64,000 nucleotides of DNA from Mycobacterium sp. Aquia_216 (GTDB taxonomy: Bacteria; Actinomycetota; Actinomycetes; Mycobacteriales; Mycobacteriaceae), in contig NZ_CP113529.1 of the NCBI RefSeq assembly GCF_026723865.1, positions 5,270,001 through 5,334,000 on the forward strand, in the 5' to 3' direction. Positions within the stretch are counted from its first letter, which is position 1. Each line of letters begins with the position of its first letter. This document shows, piece after piece, positions 16,763 to 25,866 of the stretch. The position numbers were made by a program, and so were the translations under genes. Under the pieces are notes generated by a model that was not told the DNA's origin, did no database searches, and saw only the letters and a program-made list of their open reading frames with translations.

Positions 16763-17626
16763 ATGGGTGTGCTGGACGACAAAGTCGCGATCGTCACCGG
16801 GACCAGCAGAGGTGTCGGCGTAGGCATCGCCCATGAACTGCTGGGGGCGGGCGCCACGGTCATAGGGTGTTCGCGGTCACCGCTGGCCGCCATCCCCGGC
16901 GTGGATGGCGAGCCGGGGTGGGCGAAGCGTTCCGACCAAATGGTCTGTGATCAAGGCGATTACCATGCGATCGACGCGATGGTTACCGCGGTGGTCGAGC
17001 GCTATGGGCGGGTCGACATCCTGGTCAACAATGCCGGCGGGACGGTCCCCGCGCCGCACGCCGAGGACATTCCCGCACTGGTGTCGCGCATCCAAGGCGC
17101 GCCGCGCTCCGACGACGACTTCGAGCGCACTGTGCTGTTTCACGCGTTCGCCGTCCAGATGAACCTCATCAGCCCGTTATGGTTCGCCATCCGCGTGTAC
17201 CGCCAGATGCAAGTCCAAGACGGGACCGGCTGCATCATCAATGTCTCCAGCGGCGCGGGCCATCCCGCGGGCTCTCCGACCCTGGTGTCCTACGGTGCGG
17301 CGAAGTCGGGACTCAACCACCTCACTCGGTCTCTCGCCGAAGAGTGGGGCCCGGCGGCCCGGGTCAACTGTGTGGCGCTCGGGCCGACGATCACCGACAA
17401 CTTCCGCTCGTTCGTCCTGCCGAAAGACGACCCGACGGGATCGACGTACTTCGACGCGCTTCCCCTCAAGCGTGGTGGTGAACCCGCAGAAGTCGGCCGA
17501 ACGTGTGTCTTCCTTGCCTCCGGCGCAGCCGATTTCATCAATGGCACCACCATTGAAATCGACGGTGGCATGCTGCCGGGCGTGCTCTACGACGCCGGAC
17601 TGAAGACCATCACCGATCTGCTGTGA
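16763..17626 (+). CDS. Short-chain dehydrogenase/reductase
   Basis: 287 residues from ATG 16763 (AGGGGC upstream). The classical SDR motifs are intact: TGTSRGVG for NAD(P) binding, NNAGG, and the catalytic set with Ser in NVSS and YGAAK. An insert around residues 95-120 (after NNAGG) makes it somewhat longer than the usual 250. It probably interconverts an alcohol and ketone. It is the first gene of an operon with a DapB-like reductase (10-bp gap) and a TetR regulator. Confidence 0.9.
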   Translation: MGVLDDKVAIVTGTSRGVGVGIAHELLGAGATVIGCSRSPLAAIPGVDGEPGWAKRSDQMVCDQGDYHAIDAMVTAVVERYGRVDILVNNAGGTVPAPHAEDIPALVSRIQGAPRSDDDFERTVLFHAFAVQMNLISPLWFAIRVYRQMQVQDGTGCIINVSSGAGHPAGSPTLVSYGAAKSGLNHLTRSLAEEWGPAARVNCVALGPTITDNFRSFVLPKDDPTGSTYFDALPLKRGGEPAEVGRTCVFLASGAADFINGTTIEIDGGMLPGVLYDAGLKTITDLL

Positions 17627-17636
17627 AAGGACTCCA

Positions 17637-18710
17637 GTGACCCGTCGAGTAGTCCAATTCTCCACCGGCAATGTCGGAGTCCACGCGCTACGCAGCATCA
17701 TCGAGCGGCCCGACCTGGAGCTCGTCGGCGTCCACGCACGCGGACTGGACAAGATCGGACGTGACGCCGCGGACCTATGCGGGTTCGACCGGGCCACCGG
17801 AGTGCTCGCCACCGACGACACCGACGCGCTACTAGCTCTGAACGCTGACTGCGTGGTCTACACGTCGCAAGCCGAGACCCGCCCGCACGAAGCTTTGGCC
17901 GAGATCAGCCGATTTCTGGCGGCGGGCACGAATGTCGTTGGAACGTCGTTCGTCTGGCTGGTGGCGCCGGACCAGGCCGACGATTGGCTGCGCGGCCCAC
18001 TGGCACAAGCCTGTTCTGACGGCGATACGACGTTGTACATCAACGGAATTGACCCGGGGTTCTCCGGCGACACCCTGGTCTACACCGCATTGAGCTTAGC
18101 AGCGCGCGCCACCGCCGTCACCGTGCAGGAGATCTTCGACTACGGGACCTATGATGACGCCGAATTCACCGGCGTGACTTTCGGTTTCGGGGCCGCGCCG
18201 GACCATCAGCCTATTCTTTTCTCACCCGGAGTCCTCGCGTCGATGTGGGGTGCGCAGGTTCGCAGCCTGGCCACCGATCTCGGCATCGAGCTCGACGGAG
18301 TACGGGAGCGCTACGACAAGTGGGTCACGCCCGACCTCATCGAGTGCACCATGATGAATGTCGAACCGGGCACCGTGGCCGCCGTCCGCTTCGCGGTCGA
18401 AGGTGTGCGCGGCGGCGAGGTGATCATCACCATGGAACATGTCAACCGGCTCACCGACGCGGCGGCGCCTAACTGGCCGTATCCGCCGGACGGACATCCC
18501 GGCGTGCACCGCGTCCGTGTCGAGGGCAGCCCTGGCATCGAGATCAACACCCACGTGGGAATATCAGGCATTGATCACAACCAGGGCGGTGTCATCGCCA
18601 CGGCGGCCCGCGCCGTGAATGTCATCGACGCCGTGTGCCGGGCTCCGAGCGGCATCCTTGCCGCGCATGATCTGCGGCCGACCGATCACGTGCGGGGCGT
18701 GATGTGGTAA
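17637..18710 (+). CDS. DapB-like NAD(P)-dependent reductase
   Basis: 357 residues from GTG 17637, with AAAGGA about six bases upstream. The N-terminal Rossmann domain begins VVQFSTGNVGVHALR, resembling the 'dihydrodipicolinate reductase-like' / diaminopentanoate-dehydrogenase-like proteins that are abundant in mycobacteria. It is too long and divergent to be the lysine-pathway DapB. The substrate is unknown. A decayed relative of its C-terminal third lies at 19817-20308. Confidence 0.8.
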   Translation: MTRRVVQFSTGNVGVHALRSIIERPDLELVGVHARGLDKIGRDAADLCGFDRATGVLATDDTDALLALNADCVVYTSQAETRPHEALAEISRFLAAGTNVVGTSFVWLVAPDQADDWLRGPLAQACSDGDTTLYINGIDPGFSGDTLVYTALSLAARATAVTVQEIFDYGTYDDAEFTGVTFGFGAAPDHQPILFSPGVLASMWGAQVRSLATDLGIELDGVRERYDKWVTPDLIECTMMNVEPGTVAAVRFAVEGVRGGEVIITMEHVNRLTDAAAPNWPYPPDGHPGVHRVRVEGSPGIEINTHVGISGIDHNQGGVIATAARAVNVIDAVCRAPSGILAAHDLRPTDHVRGVMW

Positions 18711-18720
18711 TTGCGATGCC

Positions 18721-19338
18721 ATGACCTCACCCCGTCGGCCGCCCACCGGGGCCCAAGCACGCGCTGACCGCACCCGCGCAGTCGTCATCGACGAGACCGT
18801 GCGCTGCATTCTCGACGAGGGCTTCGCCCCACCCAGCGTCCGGCACATCACCGACCGCGCCGGACTGACCTGGGGCGTCGTCCAATACCACTTCGGCGAT
18901 TTGGAGGGCCTGCTGATGGCGGTGGTGGACAAGGGCTTCGGCGAACTGATCGACGCCCTCGACGAGTTGCCGCCGCGGGCCGTCCGCGAGGGCAGCGTGC
19001 GGGCGCGTACCACGTTCGTCATCGACACAATCTGGGGGGCGTTCTCCAGTCCCACGTCGATGGCGGCGCTGGAGATTCTCATCTCGACCCGCGGCCTGCG
19101 CGATACCGTCGCCAACACGCACCTCGCCGACCTGATGACCACCCTGACCAGCCTCGGCCGCCACCTGGGAGAAGGCCTGTCCGCGCCGCACGCCGGCCGG
19201 ATCGGCAACCTCATCTGGGCAACATTGCGCGGCCTGGTCGTGGCGCAGATGGTGTGGCCAGAACCCCTGGACTCGTCCCGGGACCGCCGGGCGCTCGTTG
19301 ACGTGATCACCGCTTACGTCGAGTCGCGCGGCGGCTGA
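18721..19338 (+). CDS. TetR-family transcriptional regulator
   Basis: 205 residues, ATG 18721, ten bases after the DapB-like gene. The TetR helix-turn-helix is clear (SVRHITDRAGLTWGVVQYHF, about residues 39-59), followed by an alpha-helical ligand-binding domain. As last gene of the operon it probably autoregulates it, possibly through the TGTAAT/ATTACA repeats at 16687-16707. The ligand is unknown. Confidence 0.9.
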   Translation: MTSPRRPPTGAQARADRTRAVVIDETVRCILDEGFAPPSVRHITDRAGLTWGVVQYHFGDLEGLLMAVVDKGFGELIDALDELPPRAVREGSVRARTTFVIDTIWGAFSSPTSMAALEILISTRGLRDTVANTHLADLMTTLTSLGRHLGEGLSAPHAGRIGNLIWATLRGLVVAQMVWPEPLDSSRDRRALVDVITAYVESRGG

Positions 19339-19344
19339 CCGAGA

Positions 19345-19779
19345 CTACGGCAGATCGGTGGATAGGAATGTCAAAGGTAGCCCGAGGACTGAGATCTCGA
19401 TCTCGTCGAGTTCGTACCCGTCGCCGCGGCGGTGCTGATGGGACCGAGTCCGGGCGCCGTATCGCTGCGCCAGCTGCTCGGCGGCAGGGGCGTCACCGAC
19501 ACGGATCACCACCGAATAGACGCCCGGCCCGTTTTGCCGCAGGAAATTCGCCACCGCGTTTCCCTCGTCAGCTGCAGAGGAGCGTGGGGTCACCAGTTCA
19601 AGTCCGCCGCCCCAGTCCAGCAGCACCCGCAAGCCCACGTCTTCCAGCTCGATGGTCTGGAATCGAAAACCCAACTCCGAGAAGAATTGCGCGGTATCCA
19701 GGAGCTGTTCCTGCGGCACTGCAAACACCACGTGATGAACGCTGTTCGCCCGGCTCGCTTCGTTCGCATATTCAGCCAC
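19345..19779 (-). CDS. VOC (glyoxalase/bleomycin-resistance) family protein
   Basis: 144 residues. The N-terminal SVHHVVFAVP and later ELVTP and GPGVYSVVIRV segments fit the beta-alpha-beta-beta-beta repeats of vicinal-oxygen-chelate proteins. The start is GTG at 19779 with no clear ribosome-binding site, so the transcript may be leaderless; ATTACA lies eight bases upstream. Function is undetermined (metal-dependent lyase, isomerase or dioxygenase). It converges on the TetR gene with only 6 bp between them. Confidence 0.75.
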   Translation of the reverse strand: MAEYANEASRANSVHHVVFAVPQEQLLDTAQFFSELGFRFQTIELEDVGLRVLLDWGGGLELVTPRSSAADEGNAVANFLRQNGPGVYSVVIRVGDAPAAEQLAQRYGARTRSHQHRRGDGYELDEIEISVLGLPLTFLSTDLP

Positions 19780-19816
19780 GCAAAAACATTACATATTTTA
19801 TCGTTTAGCTGAGTAG

Positions 19817-20308
19817 GCAGCCTCGGAAAGGATTCGCCACGAGGTCGAACACGGGCAAGACATACAAGGTTGTGGTCTGGGCAAGTTCCTGCGCACCCTA
19901 CGGCAACTCGATACCGCCTGTGGAGTCATCGAAGCGGGAACGGTCGGCGCGACCTACGCGCGCTGCGTCGGATTGGTGGACGGCCGAGAAGTCATCACGA
20001 TCGAACACGTCGACCGGATGGCCGACGATCTCGCCCCACAGTGGCCGACGGGCCGCACCGGCGGGACCGACGGCATCTGGCGCGTCATCATCGATGGTGA
20101 GCCGTCCTTCGACGGAGAATTCGAAGTCGGTTACCGCGACGGTGAAAGCGCCAGCGACCACGGTCTGCTCGCCACCGGGATGCGGGCGGTCAACGCCATC
20201 CCGTGGGTGTGTGAGGCGCCGGCGGAGATTGTCGATGCCCTGCACCTGCCAGCCACGTCGCCGCTCGGCGCGTTGCACCCACACCGTGACGGTGTGCCCG
20301 CGTTCTGA
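19817..20308 (+). pseudogene. DapB-like reductase, C-terminal fragment
   Basis: The frame ending at TGA 20308 encodes about 130 residues that align with the C-terminal third of the gene at 17637-18710: TACGVIEAGTVGATYARC against ECTMMNVEPGTVAAVRF, then VITIEHVDRMADDLAPQW against VIITMEHVNRLTDAAAPNW. The N-terminal nucleotide-binding domain is missing. The frame is open only back to a stop at 19814, without a credible start codon and ribosome-binding site. It is a truncated duplicate or remnant, next to IS debris. Confidence 0.75.
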
Positions 20309-20360
20309 GGATCGCGATCGTCATCGACGCGGGACTAGCCAACACTTGGGCACAACCGTT

Positions 20361-20413
20361 GTGGAGCTGAGGATGTCTGAGTTCATGACATAGGTGACGC
20401 ATGAGTCGAGTCA
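20361..20413. mobile_element. IS481-type insertion sequence end remnant
   Basis: The segment begins GTGGAGCTGAGG and contains GAGTTCATGACATAGGTGA and ATGAGTCGAGTC. It precedes the transposase remnant at 20471 and is repeated, slightly diverged, at 3721-3772. It is read as the left end of the element. A matching right end is not visible within the next kilobase. Confidence 0.5.
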
Positions 20414-20470
20414 TGGGTGAAACCTACGATGTCCCATGATGAGTCGCGTCATAGCTGGCAGTCATGGCTC

Positions 20471-20800
20471 ATGTCGAAAACATGTGTGACCGTGCTGGGA
20501 GTCGTCAGTGGAAACCTCACCGTCACCGCTGCCGCACGGGACTGCGGGCTGTCCCGACAACATATGTATCGACTGCTCAAGCGCTACCAATTCGGCGGCC
20601 TCGACGCCATCGAACCTCGCTCGCGGCGATCCGCCAGCAACCCCGCACCGTCGGTGACACCGCCATAGTCTTGCTGCGCGAACAACTCACCGTCGACGGC
20701 CTCGACGCCGGCCCCCCAACGCTGCAAGAGCACCTGGCCCGGCAGGGCCTGGCCGTGGCGGGCCACCTCCACGATCGCCACAGCCTGCACCGGCAATCGA
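20471..20800 (+). pseudogene. IS481-family transposase remnant, frameshifted and truncated
   Basis: From ATG 20471 the helix-turn-helix region reads VVSGNLTVTAAARDCGLSRQ, then GLDAIEPRSRR, a typical IS481 transposase N-terminus. The frame stops at 20668, and the next expected segment (LLREQLTVDGLDAGPPTLQE) continues in another frame, so there is a frameshift near 20655. A second shift occurs near 20755, and similarity ends about 20800. The DDE catalytic domain is absent, so the copy is dead. Confidence 0.8.
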
Positions 20801-20933
20801 TACCTGAGAGTTCTGTTGCCCCAACGGAACCCAGCCCGTCATGTCACAATTGCCCTAACAGTCACACACCTAACTGCGTGACATTTGCGGTTAACGCTGC
20901 GGCAGTCGCGGGCAACCCACGCGGCACAATGCA

Positions 20934-21503
20934 TCACGAGGGCCGACTGTGCACCCACAGCGCGTCCAGAGCGGCGGTCAAGATCGGCTTCCGGAATTCC
21001 GAATCGCCGGGGATATTCGCAACCGAGGCGACGAGTGCCAGAACCTGCTCAACAGTAAGGTCGTCGCGCACCTCACCGGAACGATGCGCCGCATTCACCA
21101 ACGACTCGGCTGCGGCAACGACGCGGGCAAAACCGTCACGGAACACCGGGCTGGCGTCGCCGGCAAGGTCGAGTAACTCGGCGGCCAGGACACGCTTGTT
21201 TAGGAAGTAGCCGTAGAAGCGGTGCAACCATGCCTGCAATCTCGCCCCCGGGGTCACACCCTCGCCGGTTTCAGCCGCACGGCAGATCACTTCGATCTCC
21301 TCGCCATAGAGTGCCTCCAAGAGGGTGCGTCGGTCGGCGAAGTTGCGGTACAGGGTGGCCGAACCGATGTTGGCTCGCCTCGCGATCTCGGCCATCGACG
21401 CATCCGCCTCGGGGTCGGCGAATGCGGCCTGTGCGGCCGCAAGAATCTTGTCGCGGTTGCGTTGTGCATCGATCCTGCGGCGGACGGGTCCGTTCTGCGT
21501 CAT
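20934..21503 (-). CDS. TetR-family transcriptional regulator
   Basis: 189 residues. HTH: SMAEIARRANIGSATLYRNF (about 36-55), followed by a TetR C-terminal domain of the type common in mycobacterial AcrR-like repressors. It is divergent from an alpha/beta hydrolase gene, with a long perfect inverted repeat between them (21549-21587), the standard layout for autoregulation and local repression. The ligand is likely the hydrolase substrate or product, which is inference. Confidence 0.9.
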   Translation of the reverse strand: MTQNGPVRRRIDAQRNRDKILAAAQAAFADPEADASMAEIARRANIGSATLYRNFADRRTLLEALYGEEIEVICRAAETGEGVTPGARLQAWLHRFYGYFLNKRVLAAELLDLAGDASPVFRDGFARVVAAAESLVNAAHRSGEVRDDLTVEQVLALVASVANIPGDSEFRKPILTAALDALWVHSRPS

Positions 21504-21548
21504 GCCTTCACCTCACATCGCGCTTGTGGACAAGTGGGGAGGGTGTCC

Positions 21549-21587
21549 GTATCTTCTAAATGGGGTGGGTGCCCACTTAGAAGATAC
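21549..21587. promoter_or_regulatory. Long inverted-repeat operator between tetR and hydrolase
   Basis: GTATCTTCTAA (21549-21559) and TTAGAAGATAC (21577-21587) are perfect reverse complements. The arms extend inward to 16 bp with one mismatch (AATGGG against CCCACT). It lies 46 bp from the TetR start and 59 bp from the hydrolase start. The separation suggests two half-sites about 2.5 helical turns apart, or a pair of dimer sites. Confidence 0.7.
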
Positions 21588-21645
21588 CTATTCAACCACC
21601 GCGCTACCACATGGTCGCGCGGCGAATCACCGAGGAGATTTCCGA

Positions 21646-22596
21646 ATGACCACCACCACCGCACTGGACGTCGTCGATGCCGTCACCGGCCGCGAAACCG
21701 CAAGCCTGTCGGCCCGTCCTGTGGTCCTGCCCGCCCCCGAGCGCGGCAACGATCTGCAGCTGCGCGTCACCACGCCGATTGAGGGCAGCGAGCTGCCCGT
21801 GGTCCTGTTCTCACACGGCTTCGGCTTCTCGATGGATGCATACGGTCCGCTGACAGACTTCTGGGCGACGCACGGCTTCGTCGTTGTCCAGCCAACCCAC
21901 CTGGACTCAGTCGCGCTCGGCCTCGCACCTACCGATCCGCGGAGACCACGCATCTGGCGCCATCGGATCGAGGACTTGCTGCACGTTGTCGACAACCTCG
22001 ACGCGGTCGTGGCCGGCGTCCCCGGCCTGGCTGGGCGGGTAGACACCAACCGGGTCGCGGCGGCCGGGCATTCGTACGGTGCCACCACGGCCAGCGCACT
22101 GCTCGGCGCGCGGATCCTGCCCCCTGCGGGCGATGCGGACGAGGACTTCTCCGACGCGCGCATCAGCGCCGGGGTGCTGCTGTGTCTGGCCGGCCTGGCG
22201 GCCGATGATCTCACCCCGATCGCCACCCAGATGTTCCCCTTCATGAATCCCGGCTTCGACAAGATGAGCACCCCTGCACTCGTTGCGGCCGGCGACGCCG
22301 ACCAGTCACCGCTGTCCACGCGCGGTCCGGACTGGTGGGAGGACGCCTACCGGCAGAGCCCCGGCAGCAAGAGCCTGCTCACTCTGTTCGGCGCCGACCA
22401 CGCACTGGGCGGAATCCACGCCTACGGCACGATCCCGCAGTCCGCGTCGGAAGATCAGGCCACCGTTGTCCTCGTGCAGCGCATCACGACCGCATACCTG
22501 CGTACCGCCCTTCATGTCAACGAAACCAGTTGGGCCACGGCACAAGACGAGCTCACCCACCACTGCGCGCCGAAAGGCCGAATCCAGGGCAGGTGA
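21646..22596 (+). CDS. Alpha/beta hydrolase, chlorophyllase/cutinase-like
   Basis: 316 residues from ATG 21646 with GAGGAG nine bases upstream. The oxyanion-hole segment VVLFSHGFG (53-61) and nucleophile elbow GHSYG (Ser143) are present; a late HALGG provides the likely catalytic His. No signal peptide, so cytoplasmic. The nearest known families are chlorophyllase-like and PET-hydrolase-like esterases, and the substrate is unknown. It is controlled, by position, by the divergent TetR. Confidence 0.85.
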   Translation: MTTTTALDVVDAVTGRETASLSARPVVLPAPERGNDLQLRVTTPIEGSELPVVLFSHGFGFSMDAYGPLTDFWATHGFVVVQPTHLDSVALGLAPTDPRRPRIWRHRIEDLLHVVDNLDAVVAGVPGLAGRVDTNRVAAAGHSYGATTASALLGARILPPAGDADEDFSDARISAGVLLCLAGLAADDLTPIATQMFPFMNPGFDKMSTPALVAAGDADQSPLSTRGPDWWEDAYRQSPGSKSLLTLFGADHALGGIHAYGTIPQSASEDQATVVLVQRITTAYLRTALHVNETSWATAQDELTHHCAPKGRIQGR

Positions 22597-22676
22597 GTCG
22601 TGGGTCACGGATTACGGTTCCGCCTCTATCCCTGCGGGTTTAGCGGTGTCTTCAAAGTCATTCCACCGCGCGACGG

Positions 22677-23695
22677 TTAATTTGTTGTATCGGACTCCGT
22701 GGCGATCAGGACAGCGCGCGCCGCGATGTGGGTGCCGTCGGCGAGTGTGACGGCGAGGTGGCATCCGTTGGTGTCGAGGTCGACGACTTCGCACGGACTG
22801 GTCAGCTGTACCCCAAACTTCATGGCCTGCAGCGCTGCTCGTTGGGTGAGGTCGTGTCCGCTGATTCCATACGGGAATCCCAGATGGTTTTCGATTCTCG
22901 AGCTGGCGGCAGCCTGCCCTCCGATGCCGATGGTGTCGAGGACGACAGTGGTGAGTCCTTTAGAGGCCGCGTAAACGGCGGCAGCGCGCCCCGCCGGCCC
23001 GGCCCCGATCACGAGAGGTCAGCCGGGTCCTCGCCCTTGTGCCGGTAGCTGAGACCCAGAAGGTCTGCCACATCGCCAGGCGTAGCGCGTGCAAGGTGTT
23101 GCTGCGGGGTGATTACCGCGGGTAGGTCGGCTGGCGTGAGCTGTGCGGAGGCGATCAGCGACTGGCCCGCGGGACTATCGATGTCGAGCCAGTGGTGGGG
23201 TAGGCGCTGGCGCGCAGCAAAGGTCCGCAATGCCAGGCTCTCCGCCGACAATTCGCTGCCGACAATGGCCAATTCCTTCGCCGCTGCAGTGGATCGCAGG
23301 AGGTCGCGACGGACCAAGAAGGTACGCAGTAGGACATCGGACAGTTCGGGATCGTCAGCCATCAACTCGCGGAATCGATTGCGCGACATCCGGTATACGC
23401 GACCTGCTTCCACGACGCGTGCGGTCAGGTATGCCGTTTGTCCGGTGAGGAAGTTCAGTTCCCCGAGAAAGCCGCGGGGCCCGTACCGTGCGACCACTGC
23501 CTCGGGCTCGTCACCGACGGTTGGGGTGATGATCTCGATCCACCCAGCCTCGATGACGATCAGGTCATAGTCGATGTCTCCGGGCCTGAAGACCACATCG
23601 CCTATCTCAACGGTCTGCGGAATGGCGTAGGCGGCAAGGCGGGCGAGCTGCGCTTTGGTGAGCTGGGTGGGAGCCGTTTCTCCGGCGTCGGGCAT
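22677..23695 (-). pseudogene. Cyclic-nucleotide-binding domain / thioredoxin-reductase fusion, broken
   Basis: From ATG 23695 (GGAGG seven bases upstream) a cNMP-binding domain and linker are encoded, ending at TGA 23009 in ...EDPADLS. The next segment (IGAGPAGRAAAVYAA, GIGGQAAASSRIENH) is the flavin domain of a thioredoxin-reductase-like protein, in another frame. Restoring one base at about 23011-23016 would read DLVVIGAGPAG through the join. The flavin domain is also cut short at about 22693, after VLIAT, lacking its NADPH and redox-active part. Both lesions make function very unlikely. Confidence 0.8.
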
Positions 23696-23888
23696 CGTCG
23701 CCTCCGTTGGGGGATTTCGCCGTGACCCTCGGCAAGCATCGGCAAGGCGATCCTCAAGCCTAAAGATCAGGCGCTCGCGTCCCATGGCGTGCGGAGGAGT
23801 CGTGCACACGATGCCGATAGCGCTGCACGCCATGTCAATATCGGAGCAGCCGCCGACACGCCGCCTGCGAATCGGTTGAAGTCCGGAT

Positions 23889-24464
23889 TCACCAGGTCTT
23901 CACGTCGGCGGCTATGGTTTCGGCAAGCTGCGCTGCCCCGGTGGGGTCGAGACGCGCATTGATCATCAGACCGAATTGTGCGGTGGTCAGTAAGTCGGCC
24001 TTGCTATCCCAGTCGCGAAAGCCGTCGGCCATGCCTTCCAAGGCGTGCAGGATTGCCGAGCGCACGCGCTCACGAAACTCACTCACTACGCGGGCGGCTT
24101 CGGTGTCGAGAACACCTAATTCAGAGGCGGTATTGGCGATCATGCATCCGCGGGCTGCGTGCGATCGCGGTGATCGACGTAGGTGCCGACCGAGGACCAG
24201 GAAATACTCGACCAGTTCCTCGCGGCCGGCCCCATCGGCCTCGAGCGGTTCGACCATCGGCCACACGATTTCGTCACAGTAGCTCTCGACCGCGCGGTCG
24301 AACAGCGCTCTCTTACTGCCGTAGGTCTGATAAAGGCTGGAGCGGCTTAGCCCGGTCGCTGCCTGCAGATCGGCGAGGGAGGTTGACGCGTACCCGCGTT
24401 GCCAGAACACGTCACGGGCGGCCCGCACGACCGTCGCGTCGTCGAATTCTTTGTGCCGGCCCAC
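23889..24464 (-). CDS. TetR-family transcriptional regulator
   Basis: 191 residues. HTH: SLADLQAATGLSRSSLYQTY (about 29-48), then a C-terminal domain with ARGCMIANTASELG, typical of the AcrR/TetR_C_16-like repressors near oxidoreductases. It is divergent from the AraC regulator at 24553, with 88 bp between starts containing the AT-rich stretch CCAATAATTAATTTAGGACC. Target genes are not identifiable. Confidence 0.88.
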   Translation of the reverse strand: MGRHKEFDDATVVRAARDVFWQRGYASTSLADLQAATGLSRSSLYQTYGSKRALFDRAVESYCDEIVWPMVEPLEADGAGREELVEYFLVLGRHLRRSPRSHAARGCMIANTASELGVLDTEAARVVSEFRERVRSAILHALEGMADGFRDWDSKADLLTTAQFGLMINARLDPTGAAQLAETIAADVKTW

Positions 24465-24552
24465 ACCTCGATGCTACGTCCAGATTTGACAATCTGAACC
24501 ATGCGGTCCAATAATTAATTTAGGACCGTTCGGTTCAGTTAACCTTGAGAAG

Positions 24553-25527
24553 GTGGTCTTGGTGACGGCGGTCGTTCTGGATACGCGCCAAATACCGGCG
24601 GCCGATCGCGCAGAGGTCGTCACGCAGGTCATCCATGACACGTTGGTCGCAGTGAACATCGCGTTTACCGAGGCGACCCCTGTTGTAGCAGCGGGCACCA
24701 TCCACGAGCTTGGTGACTTGAAGAACTTCTCGGTGCAGTCCAATGCACTCACGGTGGAGCGGACTCCGGCCCAAGCTCGCGATGATCTGAGACCCTGTGT
24801 GTTTCTGGGATTGCAGCGTTCGGGTGCCAGCATGGTCGTCCAACACGGCCGGGAGGCCACGCTGCGTCCTGGTGAACTCGTGCTGTGGGAGTCGACCGCT
24901 CCTTACACGGTGTTCGACCCCGAGGGGATCCGCCATCATTTTTTTCGTATCCCGATAGACCGGCTTGCGTTGCCGCACGAAGTGATTCGGCAGTTGTGCG
25001 CGGTCACGTTGAGTCCTGGACATCCGGTCGCCGACTTGGCTTTCACCTATTTTCGGCGCCTGTCCACGCGCCTCGATGTGTTTGATCGTCCGGGCGCTGA
25101 TGGTGTCAGCCAGCCCAGCATTGAGCTCGTTCGGGCGTTGGCCACCACCCACGTCGATGCCACCGAGCTGGGTAAGGACTCCATGCACGCGACTTTGCAG
25201 CTTCGGATCGTCGAGTATCTGCGTGCTCATCTGCGGGAGCCGGATCTCAGCGCGGCTCGGGTCGCGGCCGAACACCACATCTCCGTGCGCCAGCTCTACA
25301 AGGTGCTGGCCGCGGTCGATGTAACGCTGGGTGACTGGATCCGCAGCGAGCGCCTCGAAGGCTGCCGGCGTGACATTGCCCAGCTCGGCGAGCACACCGC
25401 TTCTATCGCGTCGGTCGCCCGTCGCTGGGGATTCGCCGACCCGTCGAGCTTTGCCCGCATGTATAGGACGGCATACGGGATGTCACCTCGGGAATGGCGC
25501 CATCTTTCACGCATCGAAGCAGGTTGA
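24553..25527 (+). CDS. AraC-family transcriptional regulator
   Basis: 324 residues from GTG 24553 (GTG 24562 is an alternative). The N-terminal cupin-like AraC-binding-like domain (about 30-180) is followed by the C-terminal double HTH. HTH1 contains SAARVAAEHHISVRQLYKVL, and HTH2 has SIASVARRWGFADPSSFARM followed by YGMSPREWR. Architecture matches the AraC_binding_2 group, often activators of small catabolic operons. No obvious target lies downstream; a 339-bp gap and a convergent hydrolase follow. Confidence 0.9.
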   Translation: MVLVTAVVLDTRQIPAADRAEVVTQVIHDTLVAVNIAFTEATPVVAAGTIHELGDLKNFSVQSNALTVERTPAQARDDLRPCVFLGLQRSGASMVVQHGREATLRPGELVLWESTAPYTVFDPEGIRHHFFRIPIDRLALPHEVIRQLCAVTLSPGHPVADLAFTYFRRLSTRLDVFDRPGADGVSQPSIELVRALATTHVDATELGKDSMHATLQLRIVEYLRAHLREPDLSAARVAAEHHISVRQLYKVLAAVDVTLGDWIRSERLEGCRRDIAQLGEHTASIASVARRWGFADPSSFARMYRTAYGMSPREWRHLSRIEAG

Positions 25528-25866
25528 CCCAGATCCCTTGTCGAAGTTGTCGATGCCACTTGGCCTGAGGAATGCTTGCCAGCAGTTCGCTTATCCGTCA
25601 GCCTGCCGTTCGGTGCGAGTCTCACGATGGGGCCGATCTGGGTGCTAAGCGTTGCGTCGGTTGTCGTCTGGGTCGCGCATACCTCGTCCTGTCATCCGCA
25701 TGTGAGGCCCGAAAGCCTTTGTCTTGCTTAAGGTCATCGGCTCGCGAAGACGGCGTGGGCATCGTTGCTGTTCCATGCACGCAGCCCCGCCCGAGGCGGC
25801 GACGAACCGTACAGCTGGTTAGGCGATGCGGGGGTCTCTGGTTTTTCCGCTGTGCGGCGCGACGAT
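25528..25866. other. Intergenic region, convergent
   Basis: 339 bp between the convergent AraC and hydrolase genes. Short open frames exist on both strands but none has a recognisable family, consistent codon pattern or ribosome-binding site. No feature called. Confidence 0.5.

Noticed and set aside
21986..21997. TTGTCGACAA resembling the island operator
   Set aside because: It is inside the hydrolase coding sequence, without AT-rich flanks and outside the island.
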